Shown one piece after another: positions 18,984 through 28,135 of a DNA stretch of 64,000 nt. The DNA is from Paenibacillus gorillae. GTDB lineage: Bacteria; Bacillota; Bacilli; Paenibacillales; Paenibacillaceae. A program made the translations under genes and the position numbers. Within the stretch, counting starts at the first letter, position 1. Each line of letters begins with the position of its first letter. The stretch is taken from contig NZ_CBVJ010000075.1 in assembly GCF_000513275.1 (NCBI RefSeq), forward strand, positions 57,158 to 121,157. Direction: 5' to 3'. The notes under the pieces are model-generated. The model saw only the letters and a program-made list of their open reading frames with translations, was not told where the DNA came from and made no database searches.

Positions 18984-20068
18984 ATCGCATTCCCCTCTGC
19001 TTCAAATGATGTCGTATAACCGTTGTCCGCATCCAGACGATGCGTCGCTCTCGTAATGCGGAGCGTTTGATTCAGTCCGGTGCCAAGACCGTCGATCTGA
19101 ATCATTTTACCCGGCTTAATCTCCGGCAGTCCGATGCTTGACCCGTATCCCGTTACAAGCTCCCTTGCTTTCCTCTCTAGCATCGAGGTGGCCAGAAGCT
19201 GTGCCTCCGCCTGAGAGGCAGCTTGCGAATAGACGATCTCCACCTTTTTGGAGGAGAGCTTGTTAGCGAGACTTGGACCCGTTGTTGATTTGGATGGCAT
19301 AGCCGTCACCGATTTGGCCGTCGCTTCCACATGCGTTTTTTTGTCCACGTCATAGCCCCGGACCTTTACTTCCGCCATCTGGCCCGATGCGTCGATCTGA
19401 AGCGCAAAGCCGAGCAGGCTTTGTCCGTATTTCAGCTGTACAACAGGCTGCCCAAGCTTTGGCTTAACAAAGTAGAGCTTAGAGCCCTCCACATAAAACT
19501 GCCGGTCATTGTCGACTGCAAGCGAGCGGATAAAATGATAGTCGCTAATGCCTGCCTGTTCGATTCGTTCGCGGGTAATCGTCGTATCATCGATTTCGGC
19601 TGTCAGCCCATATTCGCCAGCAATTTGCCTGACAACATCGCTGTCCTTCATTTTGGACCAGCCCTTAGAATGAGAGGAGCGCATGAGCAGAAATGACCGG
19701 TCCATCCCCGTTACGATAATTTTCGGCGCGCTATTGGATGAGTAATCCAGCGTATACCCTGTAATAAGCCCGTCAAACAGCAGCCCTTTTTTATCGGCGT
19801 AGCCCAGCTTAACCTGGAGAGTTTTACCGACTTGGATCGTATCTTCAACCCAATCAAATTTAGTTTCGCTGATGCTAAACCCATTAACGATGGAGAACTT
19901 CGCCATATCCGCGTGAGTCTCTGTCGATAGATCGACTTCCACCCATTCCACCGCCATCTGGGCAAGCTTATCCGACTCCCCGTCAATAAGCAGCTCCATT
20001 TCCGGCGCGACAAAATGCTTGTATTTCGTTTCCAATGATGCAAAGCCGCTCGTTTGGGACGGTGCCAT
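18980..20068 (-). CDS. Phage late control D-like hub protein (gp27-like)
   Basis: 362 residues. It carries hub features: MELLIDGESDKLAQMAVEWV, then GKTLQVKLGYADKKGLLFDG, the internal strand-rich region KIIVTGMDRSFLLMRSSHSK, and the C-terminal IKPGKMIQIDGLGTGLNQTL. In Afp this domain is fused with or adjacent to the spike; here it is a separate gene overlapping the spike by four bases. It would form the trimeric ring at the top of the spike joining the tube. Confidence 0.88.
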   Translation of the reverse strand: MAPSQTSGFASLETKYKHFVAPEMELLIDGESDKLAQMAVEWVEVDLSTETHADMAKFSIVNGFSISETKFDWVEDTIQVGKTLQVKLGYADKKGLLFDGLITGYTLDYSSNSAPKIIVTGMDRSFLLMRSSHSKGWSKMKDSDVVRQIAGEYGLTAEIDDTTITRERIEQAGISDYHFIRSLAVDNDRQFYVEGSKLYFVKPKLGQPVVQLKYGQSLLGFALQIDASGQMAEVKVRGYDVDKKTHVEATAKSVTAMPSKSTTGPSLANKLSSKKVEIVYSQAASQAEAQLLATSMLERKARELVTGYGSSIGLPEIKPGKMIQIDGLGTGLNQTLRITRATHRLDADNGYTTSFEAEGNAI

Positions 20069-20074
20069 TAGCGC

Positions 20075-20701
20075 TTACTCCAATCTCGGTATCGTCAATT
20101 TTCTACCAGCTGTTAAATCCCTCGGATTATCGATGCCGTTCGCTTCGGCAATATGCCTCCAAGCTGCGGGATCCTCGTACTCGTCAGCTGCAAGCATCCA
20201 TAATTGATCGCCTTGCTTTACCGTTTTTTGCTTCGTCCGGTCTGCTGATTGCCGTGGTATTTCCTGGAATTGCTCCATCATCGTCTGTGTGCTTGTAAAC
20301 GATACGCCAAGCGTCGCCCTTACAGGTACACCCGATTCCAGAAACATTGTATACCTTTGAGAGGCCGACTCCAGATTGCCTTTGAAATCAAGCGATCCCC
20401 ATATAAAGCGGACTTCCGGCGGAGCGTGAAGGTCCGAATCGATTTCCATGGCGGTCAAAATTTTCAGCGTATGCTTTCGAACGTCTTCGCCGCTTTCGTA
20501 TGTATCGAAGAACAAATCCATAGTAAGCTTGGATTCACTGCCCCCCGTATAATGGGCGAGAGGCGTCTGCAAGCCCGGAATTTCCGAATCGGCGAACTGG
20601 TTGCTCGTCTCAAGCGCGTACTCCGACGGGTTGAACATCACTTCTATCGTCTCTTGCCCCTTGCTGCGATAAATAATGATTTTCGCTTTGCTTAATGCCA
20701 T
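20075..20701 (-). CDS. Tube-baseplate adaptor with C-terminal LysM (Afp7-like)
   Basis: 208 residues. The N-terminal part (VMFNPSEYALETSNQFADSE, LTMDLFFDTYESGEDVRKHT) is a contractile-injection-system tube-adaptor domain. The C-terminal 55 residues are a LysM domain (KTVKQGDQLWMLAADEYEDP, NPRDLTAGRKLTIP). This is the Afp7/gp53-type protein that links inner tube and baseplate. The gene ends six bases before the hub start. Length and domain order match the family. Confidence 0.92.
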   Translation of the reverse strand: MALSKAKIIIYRSKGQETIEVMFNPSEYALETSNQFADSEIPGLQTPLAHYTGGSESKLTMDLFFDTYESGEDVRKHTLKILTAMEIDSDLHAPPEVRFIWGSLDFKGNLESASQRYTMFLESGVPVRATLGVSFTSTQTMMEQFQEIPRQSADRTKQKTVKQGDQLWMLAADEYEDPAAWRHIAEANGIDNPRDLTAGRKLTIPRLE

Positions 20702-20733
20702 TTTCTAAGCCCCCCTGCATCTAGCCGTGGCGA

Positions 20734-23583
20734 TCAGATGCCGCGTCTTCGTTGCTCCAGCTTCATTTTTCGTTCCAGTGCCAGATACACTTTGTCTGCA
20801 ATTGCCTCCGGATTAAGCTGCGGCATCTGCATGATAATCTTTTGCAGCTTTTCCGGATCGAGCTCCTTAGGCGCATCTACTTGTACAATTCGCTCCGGCT
20901 CCTTCGCGGTCACCTTCGCTTTCGGATGGGACAACGCCGGCAGCGGTGCCCCTGCTTGCGGAGCAGAAGAAGCAGCACTAGCGTAACTCAGCATCGGGTT
21001 GGCTGGCTGACTGTTGTCATGCCAAGCTAGTCCACTCGTCGCAGTGGCAGTCGCAGTTGAGGTACCGCTCACTTTGTGACGTCTAAGTACGAAGGCATGC
21101 AGCGGCTGCGCGGCCTTCGTCCGCTCGCTCTCAACTGCCTCCGCTTGCCTCACTCCGCTCGGCTTCGCATGTACCTGCTCCGCCGCCTTCTGCGGCTCCG
21201 CTGCTGCATTCGCTCGCGCTATCGCGACGGCTCGCTCACCCGTGATTGCTTGCGCGGCTTTCGTCCGCACGCCTTCTACTGCCTTCGCTTGCCTCACTCC
21301 GCTCGGCTTCGCATGTACCTGCTCCGCCGCCTTCTGCGGCTCCGCTGCTGCATTCGCTCGCGCTATCGCACTGGCTCGCTCACCCGTACCCGCTTGCTCA
21401 GCTTGCGCCCGCTCTCTCTCAAGCGCCTTCGCTTGCTCGGCTTGCGCCCGCACGCCTTCTACTGCCTTCACTTGCTCGGCTTTCACCCGCTCGCTTTCAA
21501 CTGCTTCCGCCTGCTTAGTTCCACTCGGCTTCGTATGCACCTGCTCTGCTGCCCGTTGAACCACGGCTTCATTCGACTGCACTATTGCTCTAGCTTGCAT
21601 GCTTTGCTTTGTATTCGTCTGCTCATCTGCCACACTAGGCGATTGGACTGCATTTCCTCGAATACTTTCTTTCAATCTTTCAACCGACTTCATTTGCTCC
21701 GTATTCGTTTGTACAACATTCGTCTGTCCATTCCCAACCTTGTCGACTTGCTCAGCTCCGCCCGGTTTTGCATGCACCTGATCCACCGTCTGTTGAAGCT
21801 CTGTTACATTCGCCCTCGCTATCGATCTAGCCTGCATACTCCGCGTTGCTTCATTTACCGGCTGTTCCATTACGTCTGACAAATCCGCTGTATTCACCGT
21901 AGACTCTGAACGAACTCGGTCCTCCCTGCTCGCTGATTCCACTTTGAACTGCTCACTCAATGCTTGCCCGGCTTTCGCCTGCTTGTTTTCAAGTGCCTGT
22001 GCTTGCAACCCTTCACTCGGCTTCATATGAACCTGCTCCACCGTCTTTTGCGGCTGCACTACATGTATACGTGCTGCTGCACCGTTCGCCTTTTCTTCCG
22101 CACCAGACTGAACAGCAGTTTGAGATATTTGAACTGTTCCAGGCAGAGGGTTCGGGCTAACTTGCTTAATCACATCAGCTTGCCTTACTTTTCCTTGCTC
22201 ACGCACATCCGAGCTCTTTGACTCTGCAGATTCCTGCCCGTTTCCTGGGGATTCCGTTTGCCCTGCTGTGCTTGGCTTGATATGTACTTGCTCCACTGCA
22301 TTAAGCCCTGTAACATTAGCCCTCATCACTGCCCTGGCCGTTTTCGGTTCCTTGCTATTTGTCCAATCAGCTATTTCTGCCGATTGCATTGAGTTCACCT
22401 TAGAGCTTCCTCTGCCTCGCTCAGCCGCAATTGTTTGTTCAGCTCTCGCTTGTACCACTGGTACCTGTTTGCTCGAACCGTTAGTATCTTTTTCTTTTTG
22501 CTCTTGCTCTGCTCTACTCGGCTTGGTATGCACTTGCTCCGCCGCCTTTTGAGGCTGCATAGCTTGGGTTATTACAGCTCTAGCACGCATATTTTTCTTA
22601 GCGCTAAATGGCTCAACTGCTTCTCCACGCTCTGACCTGTTCGAGCGTTCAACCGACTTCGAATGTTTTACTTCTAATCGTTTATCCGACTCCGTTTCTC
22701 CCGCAATAGAAGGCTCCGATCTCTTCCTTTGACCCTCTCCGGTCTCGGCTGCCTTTCGTCCACCATGCTCAGCTCGAAAACTTGAAGCATCGGTTTTCTG
22801 TCCACTTGCAGCTTCCTGCAAACGCATCAGCTGTTCTTTCTTAACGAGATGCTCCAGCTTAGCACTGCTTCTTTCCTGGCTGGGACGGCTCATCCTTTTC
22901 GCTTTAGCTATTAAAGTTTGAAGCTCCTCATTCGACTTCCATCTATTGAAATTCCTATTGCTAGAAGAAGAGGCAGACTGCTCCTCTGTCTTCTGAATAG
23001 GATGCTTTATTTTCATAATCATTGGTCTTGATAACTTAACTGCTTCCTGAGGACTGCTCATCGTTAATCTTTTCACACGAAAACCTTGTGACAGAGCTAA
23101 CAATTGCTGCCCCTCATCTCTTTCCATTTTCCCCTTAGAAACAACTCCTGCTGCAGTGTCTTTCATCTGCTGACTGGTTGTCCTGCTAACTTCCACCTGT
23201 TGGGTAACAGCTGTTTCCCGTATCATTCGAGATTCCTGAATAATGCGCGACAGATCCCGGAAGATGATCCGCTCACGCTCCACAATTACTTTTTCACGTA
23301 TAACTTTCTCCGCTAGCGGCTTTTGTTTAATAACGGGCAAAGCTGCTCGTCCCGGTTGTTTAGGTTCCTTTTTTTCAGCAGGCGCTGTCACTTTCACAAA
23401 AATCCTATGCTCCGTTGGAGTGTCCTCCTGCTGCTTGAGCCTATGAGACATTGAAATGCGGCTAAAAATATCTTTTCTCGAACTCTTATACTTGCTCATG
23501 ATGCCACCGGCAAACGGCTGTACAGACGTGGCTGTGCCTGCTTGCTTACCATGCTGCTTGCCTATATCCGCCTGTCGTTTCAC
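20734..23583 (-). CDS. Repetitive coiled protein, tape-measure candidate
   Basis: About 949 residues from GTG 23583, which has AAGGAGG eight bases upstream. The N-terminus is basic (SSRKDIFSRISMSHRLKQQ). About 60-130 is a charged helix (KVIREKVIVERERIIFRDLS). The central part consists of seven degenerate repeats, each with a QVHxKPS core, at spacings that tighten towards the C-terminus; the last two are 48 residues (144 bp) apart and nearly identical in DNA. A short conserved-looking tail follows (LNPEAIADKVYLALERKMKL). It is Gln-, Ala-, Glu- and Lys-rich with no membrane segment. It lies between the second tube gene and the LysM adaptor, where a length-determining protein would be expected, and no other tape-measure candidate is present. 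Function is inferred from position and composition. Confidence 0.65.
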   Translation of the reverse strand: MKRQADIGKQHGKQAGTATSVQPFAGGIMSKYKSSRKDIFSRISMSHRLKQQEDTPTEHRIFVKVTAPAEKKEPKQPGRAALPVIKQKPLAEKVIREKVIVERERIIFRDLSRIIQESRMIRETAVTQQVEVSRTTSQQMKDTAAGVVSKGKMERDEGQQLLALSQGFRVKRLTMSSPQEAVKLSRPMIMKIKHPIQKTEEQSASSSSNRNFNRWKSNEELQTLIAKAKRMSRPSQERSSAKLEHLVKKEQLMRLQEAASGQKTDASSFRAEHGGRKAAETGEGQRKRSEPSIAGETESDKRLEVKHSKSVERSNRSERGEAVEPFSAKKNMRARAVITQAMQPQKAAEQVHTKPSRAEQEQKEKDTNGSSKQVPVVQARAEQTIAAERGRGSSKVNSMQSAEIADWTNSKEPKTARAVMRANVTGLNAVEQVHIKPSTAGQTESPGNGQESAESKSSDVREQGKVRQADVIKQVSPNPLPGTVQISQTAVQSGAEEKANGAAARIHVVQPQKTVEQVHMKPSEGLQAQALENKQAKAGQALSEQFKVESASREDRVRSESTVNTADLSDVMEQPVNEATRSMQARSIARANVTELQQTVDQVHAKPGGAEQVDKVGNGQTNVVQTNTEQMKSVERLKESIRGNAVQSPSVADEQTNTKQSMQARAIVQSNEAVVQRAAEQVHTKPSGTKQAEAVESERVKAEQVKAVEGVRAQAEQAKALERERAQAEQAGTGERASAIARANAAAEPQKAAEQVHAKPSGVRQAKAVEGVRTKAAQAITGERAVAIARANAAAEPQKAAEQVHAKPSGVRQAEAVESERTKAAQPLHAFVLRRHKVSGTSTATATATSGLAWHDNSQPANPMLSYASAASSAPQAGAPLPALSHPKAKVTAKEPERIVQVDAPKELDPEKLQKIIMQMPQLNPEAIADKVYLALERKMKLEQRRRGI

Positions 23584-23626
23584 CAGCGCATCCTCCTTGT
23601 GCCAAACTGCTGTTCTACAACCTAAC

Positions 23627-23814
23627 AAAATGTAAAAATACAGTTTGTTCAGCCCTAATTAGCTCATTTCAACCCTCAACCTGCAAAAATACATTTTGTT
23701 TGCCCGAATTTGCGCCATTTAGGCCAATTTCGGTGTTTTTAAATGTACTTTTACATTTTGATCGGCTTTTTCAGCCGTTTTCATCAAAACAACATGTACT
23801 TTTGCATTTTGATT
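23627..23814. repeat. 188-bp inverted-repeat element, copy A
   Basis: Begins CAAAATGTAAAAATACA and ends TGCATTTTGATT. It holds two forward and two inverted versions of AAAATGTAAAAGTACAT, giving a large potential hairpin. Related copies of almost the same length lie at 39805-39993 and 63589-63777; A is the most diverged. It sits inside the eCIS operon between the tape-measure candidate and the second tube gene, 44 bases upstream of the candidate's start codon. Confidence 0.85.
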
Positions 23815-23863
23815 AATGCAGCTCGTGTTTCTAGTTAGTGTTAGCCACCATACCTGCCCCCAG

Positions 23864-24325
23864 CTAGCGGGTAAAAACACCCTTTAAGCCGTTATGCGCT
23901 ATCTCGATCGTCTCGAATGCAACATCGCTTGTGCTCGCGTTCAACTGCGGTCCAGACCATTTCACCGGATAAGCGTCGGTAAAATTCCATCGGCCAAATT
24001 CGCTTCCGTCCGCCGACTGCAATACAATCGCTCCATGCTTGCGCTTTATCGCACCGTTAACGGTGCTCTCGTACCAGGACCATAATATAGCAGACTGTGT
24101 CATGCCCCGCTTCAGCACAATATTCGGATAGCGGGTTCCTTTCGGAAGCCGATGCACAAAACCGTTTAGTCCGCCTTCGCGGTACTCCTCAATTTCCGTC
24201 TCCGCCTCCAGCCCCGATGCCTCGGTAAACCCGGCGACAAACATGCCGTCCAGCTCGATCCAGAACTTGTACGCCGAAGCCATTTTGTAGATTCGCCCCG
24301 TCTGGCGAGAACCTGTCGCTGCCAT
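23864..24325 (-). CDS. Inner tube protein 2 (gp19/Afp5-like)
   Basis: 153 residues of the T4 gp19-type tube family. Recognisable parts are FWIELDGMFVAGFTEASGLE, YREGGLNGFVHRLPKGTRYP and NIVLKRGMTQSAILWSWYES, ending in VAFETIEIAHNGLKGVF. The second tube subunit of eCIS (Afp5-type) forms the first layer on the baseplate. The ATG at 24325 has AAGGAGG nine bases upstream, overlapping the end of the DUF6760 frame. An internal ATG at residue 15 (MASAYKFW) is closer to the usual family start. Confidence 0.92.
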   Translation of the reverse strand: MAATGSRQTGRIYKMASAYKFWIELDGMFVAGFTEASGLEAETEIEEYREGGLNGFVHRLPKGTRYPNIVLKRGMTQSAILWSWYESTVNGAIKRKHGAIVLQSADGSEFGRWNFTDAYPVKWSGPQLNASTSDVAFETIEIAHNGLKGVFTR

Positions 24326-24331
24326 CCGCCG

Positions 24332-24553
24332 CTACCTCCTTTTGTTGAACACATCAAAGACGTTAGGCTTTTCCGTCGACTCGTCATTCATTTTCCGGTT
24401 GATCCGCGAAATCTCTTCGCACCAGCGCCGTCGCTCGGCATGCTCCATGTTCATAATGTCGTCATGGGACCAGTGGAAATAATAGGCGATGAAGCCGACC
24501 TCCTCGTAAATCCGATCTGCCGGATATCCTAAGAGAGCGCCTCCGTTAAGGAC
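24332..24553 (-). CDS. DUF6760-like protein in the -1 frame of the chaperone
   Basis: 73 residues from the slippery site to the TAG at 24332. The core GYPADRIYEEVGFIAYYFHW and NMEHAERRRWCEEISRINRK is the small acidic/basic DUF6760-type protein found after the tail chaperone in eCIS loci. This frame has no ATG, GTG or TTG between its upstream stop and the conserved core; the only candidates are TTA or CTC. It is exactly the -1 frame reached by slipping on T TTT TTG at 24553-24559 within the chaperone gene. I therefore propose expression as a chaperone fusion of about 192 residues. The alternative is an unusual start codon after the GGAGG at about 24540. Confidence 0.75.
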   Translation of the reverse strand, partial: VLNGGALLGYPADRIYEEVGFIAYYFHWSHDDIMNMEHAERRRWCEEISRINRKMNDESTEKPNVFDVFNKRR

Positions 24554-24909
24554 AAAAAATCGATGGACACCTCATATTCATGCTCACATTTCGGACATGC
24601 GGTCAGCACCTTCGGCGCCTCCAAATCATTGATCTGACGATACAGATTTTGCAGATAAGCAAGATCAGCTGTGAACAGCTTCTCAATCAGCTTCGTATCG
24701 ATATGTCTCAGATCGCCAAGCCGGGTAATGACGCGAGCCATCAATATGACGGTCAAATAGCTGGGATTGGACTGGACACGCGGGTCCTTCATTGGCAGTA
24801 TTTCATCTGCAGCAGTTGCCAGCCGCATCACGCCGCGCCGGTGCAAATTGCCGTTATCATCGACAAAGCCTCTCGGCAGCTCGAATTCATATTCCGTCTG
24901 AAACGCCAT
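24529..24909 (-). CDS. Tail-assembly chaperone-like protein
   Basis: 126 residues from ATG 24909, with GGAGG eight bases upstream. The sequence YEFELPRGFVDDNGNLHRRG, VMRLATAADEILPMKDPRVQ and SNPSYLTVILMARVITRLGD is the eCIS protein usually found after the first tube gene and thought to be a tail assembly chaperone or adaptor. A C-x-x-C pair (ACPKCEHEYEV) near the C-terminus may bind zinc. Near its 3' end the codons GAT TTT TTG create a T TTT TTG heptamer; the zero frame ends ten codons later at TAG 24529. Confidence 0.85.
   Translation of the reverse strand: MAFQTEYEFELPRGFVDDNGNLHRRGVMRLATAADEILPMKDPRVQSNPSYLTVILMARVITRLGDLRHIDTKLIEKLFTADLAYLQNLYRQINDLEAPKVLTACPKCEHEYEVSIDFLSLTEALS
24553..24559 (-). 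promoter_or_regulatory. Candidate -1 ribosomal frameshift site T TTT TTG
   Basis: The minus strand reads GAT TTT TTG TCC in the chaperone frame, a canonical X XXY YYZ slippery heptamer. A -1 slip makes the next codon GTC and leads without stop into the DUF6760 core. The same heptamer is known from phage P2 tail genes E/E+E', where chaperone extension is made this way. Confidence 0.65.
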
Positions 24910-25014
24910 GGTCAATGCCTCCGTTCCTTCTCTCGTATGTCTATCATTTATAAAGCGGAAAACAAGAGCAGCGCGGAATGATTATTCCGCTGACCGCCCT
25001 TGTTCTCCAGCCTG

Positions 25015-25449
25015 CTATGCCGTACGCGTCATGCCTTCGTGAGCAAATTCGATCAGCTCGAATGCCACTTCATTGCCCATACCGTTAAAGGTAGGCGCAG
25101 AATACTTCACAGGCCATGCTTCGATAACCTGCCAAGTTGCAACATCCTCGCCTTCCTCGTCAAGCGCGATGATCGTAATCGTCTTGCGCTCAATCGTACC
25201 TTCCACACACTCTTGCAGCCACTCGTAAAGCTCCATCGATTCAGAAGTGCCCCACTTGAGTGTAATGTTGCCGTATTTCACCAGACCCGGCAGCTTGCGC
25301 GGAGTCGTCACTTCATTGCCTTCGCGATACTCGATAACGTCAAGCGTCGCCTCAAAACCGGACACTTCGCTAAATCCGGCCTGCTCCAATCCTTCCAGTT
25401 CAACGCGAAACCTAAAATTGCGGTATGGATCTACACGATCTCCAGGCAT
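25015..25449 (-). CDS. Inner tube protein 1 (gp19/Afp1-like)
   Basis: 144 residues of the same gp19-type tube family as the second tube protein: DPYRNFRFRVELEGLEQAGF, SEVSGFEATLDVIEYREGNE, KLPGLVKYGNITLKWG and VAFELIEFAHEGMTR. Its place just after the sheath gene suggests it is the main tube subunit polymerised inside the sheath. The ATG at 25449 follows GGAAGGGGAT. The two tube genes are clearly paralogous but diverged. Confidence 0.94.
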   Translation of the reverse strand: MPGDRVDPYRNFRFRVELEGLEQAGFSEVSGFEATLDVIEYREGNEVTTPRKLPGLVKYGNITLKWGTSESMELYEWLQECVEGTIERKTITIIALDEEGEDVATWQVIEAWPVKYSAPTFNGMGNEVAFELIEFAHEGMTRTA

Positions 25450-25532
25450 AGTTATCCCCTTCCGTTATTCAAAGTGGAAGCTCTTCATCCATCATTATAA
25501 ATTCATGATTTCGTCAGACGCTTACCCGATTG

Positions 25533-27239
25533 CTATTCCGAGCCGGTCTTCTGCGTAATGCGGAATACGACAAACTCTGCCGGCTTCACTGGCGCAACAC
25601 CGATAACGACAATCAGTCTGCCGCTGTCGATATCGTCCTGCGTCATCGTTGAAGGACCGATATTAATATAGAACGCTTCCGCCGGGCTTGAGCCTGCAAG
25701 CGCTCCGTCACGCCACACGCGAGTCAGGAATGCGTCAATCGTCCGTTGGACGCGTGCCCACAGCTGCTCGGTATTAGGCTCAAATACGACCCAGTTGGAG
25801 CCATTCTTAATCGACTCTTCCAGGAAAATAAACAGACGGCGTACGTTGATATATTTCCAGAGCGTGTTGGAGGAGCAAGTGCGTGCGCCCCATACCCGAA
25901 TGCCCTGTCCCGAAAATGCACGGATCAGGTTGACGCCCGCAGGATTAAGAATGTCCTGCTCGCCGTTGTTATATTGCACATCCAGCCCAACTACGCCGCG
26001 AAGCGTCTCATTAGCAGGCGCTTTCTGCACGCCGCGAGTTGTGTCGGAGCGAGAGTAGATCCCTGCGATTGTACCGGATGGAGGGATGAAAATATTGCGT
26101 TTGTCCAGCGGATCAAATACTTGCAGCCATGGATTGTACAGCGCGCAGTAGCTGGAGTCGAACAGGTCGCGATGGGCCAGTACGTCCTGTACCTTCGTCG
26201 CTTCGCGCGGAAGATCCAGAATCGCGAACCGGCTGCCCAGACTTTCGCAATGAGCAACAAGAGACAGCTGAACATTGGGATCGGTTACGCCAGGAATGGC
26301 GATAATGCTGACGACATCGTTGTCGATAAACGACTGGATGCCGGTTCTTTTGCCCGGGCCATTGTCTTCGCCAATAAAGTCAGCTGGCGATAATGCAGCT
26401 GCGGAACCGTCGCTGCCGCCAGAGAGAATAATTTCGAAGGTTGCAGCATCTGCGCCGGCAATTTGCTCAAACGGTGTTACGCTGCCTTCAGAAACCGCAC
26501 TGGCATGGAGATTGATCAAGGAAGAACGCTCAACCAGCTTGTCCACGAAATTCGGAGCTTCCGGATTCAAGGAAGCTTTCTCGAATGTCTCGGCTTCACT
26601 GCCATAGACAACAGTCAGCGTGAACTCGCTCGTGCTCAGCCATTTGCTTGGTACAAGCGCAGTATCAGCAACTTCTCCAGTTAATTCTTGCGACAGCTCG
26701 ATTGTCTGATCCTGTACGGATACGACGCGGTTAACCTGCTTACCCTCGCCGCTTGTAAATACGACAACATCGCCAGCATGGAAGCCGGAACCGTTTTTCA
26801 CACGGTAGCGGTTGCCCTCCAGCACTTCAAGAATTGGCGTTTTTGCCTTGCTGGAAGGGGTAACGATGATGCGGATCTGATTGCCCCAAGCTCCCGGATT
26901 TTTAGCGGAAGCAGATAATACAGCCTCACCCTCGTTCGACGCCGATTTCGCGTCGGAAGGAGCAACCCGGGTAACGAACAAGCGCGAGCCGCCGTTCAGG
27001 AAAAACTGGTTGACCGCATAAGCCAGATAGCGATAGGAACCGAAAGCGTTCTCCGACAAATAACCGCCGTAGACACGCGTGAAATCAGCAGGGCTCGTAA
27101 TGAGCTGCGGAAGCCCTTCAACGGGACCTCTCGCCGCAAGTCCGATAAAACCGGCGGTGCTTGTGCTGACACCTTCCAACGGCTTCGAGCCGCTTTCAAA
27201 TTCCTCCACATAGACGCCTGGCGACAAATACTCAGCCAT
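25533..27239 (-). CDS. Contractile sheath protein
   Basis: 568 residues. The N-terminus LSPGVYVEEFESGSKPLEGV, the patch TSTAGFIGLAARGPVEGLPQ and the C-terminal domain (GLDVQYNNGEQDILNPAGVN, RTCSSNTLWKYINVRRLFIF, FLTRVWRDGALAGSSPAEAF) are those of the phage-tail sheath family. A variable insertion lies at about residues 110-260. Only one sheath gene is present; Afp has three. The start ATG has GAGGAG upstream, and an 82-base gap separates it from the tube gene. Confidence 0.96.
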   Translation of the reverse strand: MAEYLSPGVYVEEFESGSKPLEGVSTSTAGFIGLAARGPVEGLPQLITSPADFTRVYGGYLSENAFGSYRYLAYAVNQFFLNGGSRLFVTRVAPSDAKSASNEGEAVLSASAKNPGAWGNQIRIIVTPSSKAKTPILEVLEGNRYRVKNGSGFHAGDVVVFTSGEGKQVNRVVSVQDQTIELSQELTGEVADTALVPSKWLSTSEFTLTVVYGSEAETFEKASLNPEAPNFVDKLVERSSLINLHASAVSEGSVTPFEQIAGADAATFEIILSGGSDGSAAALSPADFIGEDNGPGKRTGIQSFIDNDVVSIIAIPGVTDPNVQLSLVAHCESLGSRFAILDLPREATKVQDVLAHRDLFDSSYCALYNPWLQVFDPLDKRNIFIPPSGTIAGIYSRSDTTRGVQKAPANETLRGVVGLDVQYNNGEQDILNPAGVNLIRAFSGQGIRVWGARTCSSNTLWKYINVRRLFIFLEESIKNGSNWVVFEPNTEQLWARVQRTIDAFLTRVWRDGALAGSSPAEAFYINIGPSTMTQDDIDSGRLIVVIGVAPVKPAEFVVFRITQKTGSE

Positions 27240-27340
27240 TTGTGATCTCCTCTCTGAAACAATATATGTATTAGGCGACTATTGACGTAAGCCTTATGGC
27301 TCCCGGCCTTCATCGACCCCAAGACCAATAATTAATAAAG

Positions 27341-28135
27341 CTAGTTGGAAATCGTAATGTCCGGCATTGCCGCTACTTCTCCCGCTAGAGCGGTCCAATC
27401 TGCAGCACCGGAGGCTTGGCCTAGGGCTGCCCGAACGGCAACCCCGAATTTCGAAGGAAGCGTGCCGCGGAACGGCAGGATAACCCCGCCGTCCGAACCG
27501 CTGCGTGTCGAGACGGCAGGCAGCAGAAGCGCCCCCCTTCGGTAAGCATTCCTTAACGGCTTGTCCAGCCGGATCATACCGCCTGGGGCTAATTCAGCCA
27601 ATTGCACCAGTTCTTCCGCCTCACGGCTGCGAAGGAGAAACGTCTCCCCCGCTGTACTGGCTCCTTGCCAAGAGCCTGCTTTCAGCCATGTATCGCCCGG
27701 CTCTGCAAGCTCTTGCGATAATCGCCCTCTTGCTGCGGCTTCATCCGTCGCATAAGCCGTAATGAGCGCATCGGCAGCAGGACGGCCTGTCGAATCCAGC
27801 ACCCGGCCCCGCAAGCCTGTAGAGCCGCTTGATTGCGGGTAGAATCCCGATGGAAGCAACGGTACGGTAACTACAGGCGAGGCTGGATTCAAACTGCTCA
27901 GCACCAGTTCCTGCCGAACCGGCAGGTAAAGCGGCGAGTGCACCTCGAGCAGTGCGGACTCCGTCTCCACATCCAGAAACATGTAGCTGCCATCGTCTTT
28001 CCGGATAGGCCTTTTGACATACCCTTCAAGCGATACAGATACTTCTTGGGCTCCGGGCGTTTTTCTCGTCCATACATCGACCAGCCGGACAACGATCGAA
28101 CAGCGGGTAATCATTCGGTTGCGCAATCCGCTCAA
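27341..28135 (-). CDS. eCIS accessory protein with carboxypeptidase-regulatory-like domain
   Basis: 264 residues. The N-terminal half is a beta-rich domain (EVSVSLEGYVKRPIRKDDGS), followed by GLRGRVLDSTGRPAADALIT, a carboxypeptidase-regulatory (beta-sandwich) motif, and a C-terminal strand-rich region. No signal peptide or membrane segment. It starts at TTG 28135 overlapping the DUF4255 stop (TTGA), so translation is coupled, and lies just before the sheath gene. Its place suggests a structural or decoration role in the particle, for example at the distal cap; this is inference. Confidence 0.6.
   Translation of the reverse strand: MSGLRNRMITRCSIVVRLVDVWTRKTPGAQEVSVSLEGYVKRPIRKDDGSYMFLDVETESALLEVHSPLYLPVRQELVLSSLNPASPVVTVPLLPSGFYPQSSGSTGLRGRVLDSTGRPAADALITAYATDEAAARGRLSQELAEPGDTWLKAGSWQGASTAGETFLLRSREAEELVQLAELAPGGMIRLDKPLRNAYRRGALLLPAVSTRSGSDGGVILPFRGTLPSKFGVAVRAALGQASGAADWTALAGEVAAMPDITISN

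Noticed and set aside
21076..21879. 267-residue Arg/Leu-rich frame on the plus strand
   Set aside because: Shadow of the repetitive tape-measure candidate; composition is that of antisense translation.
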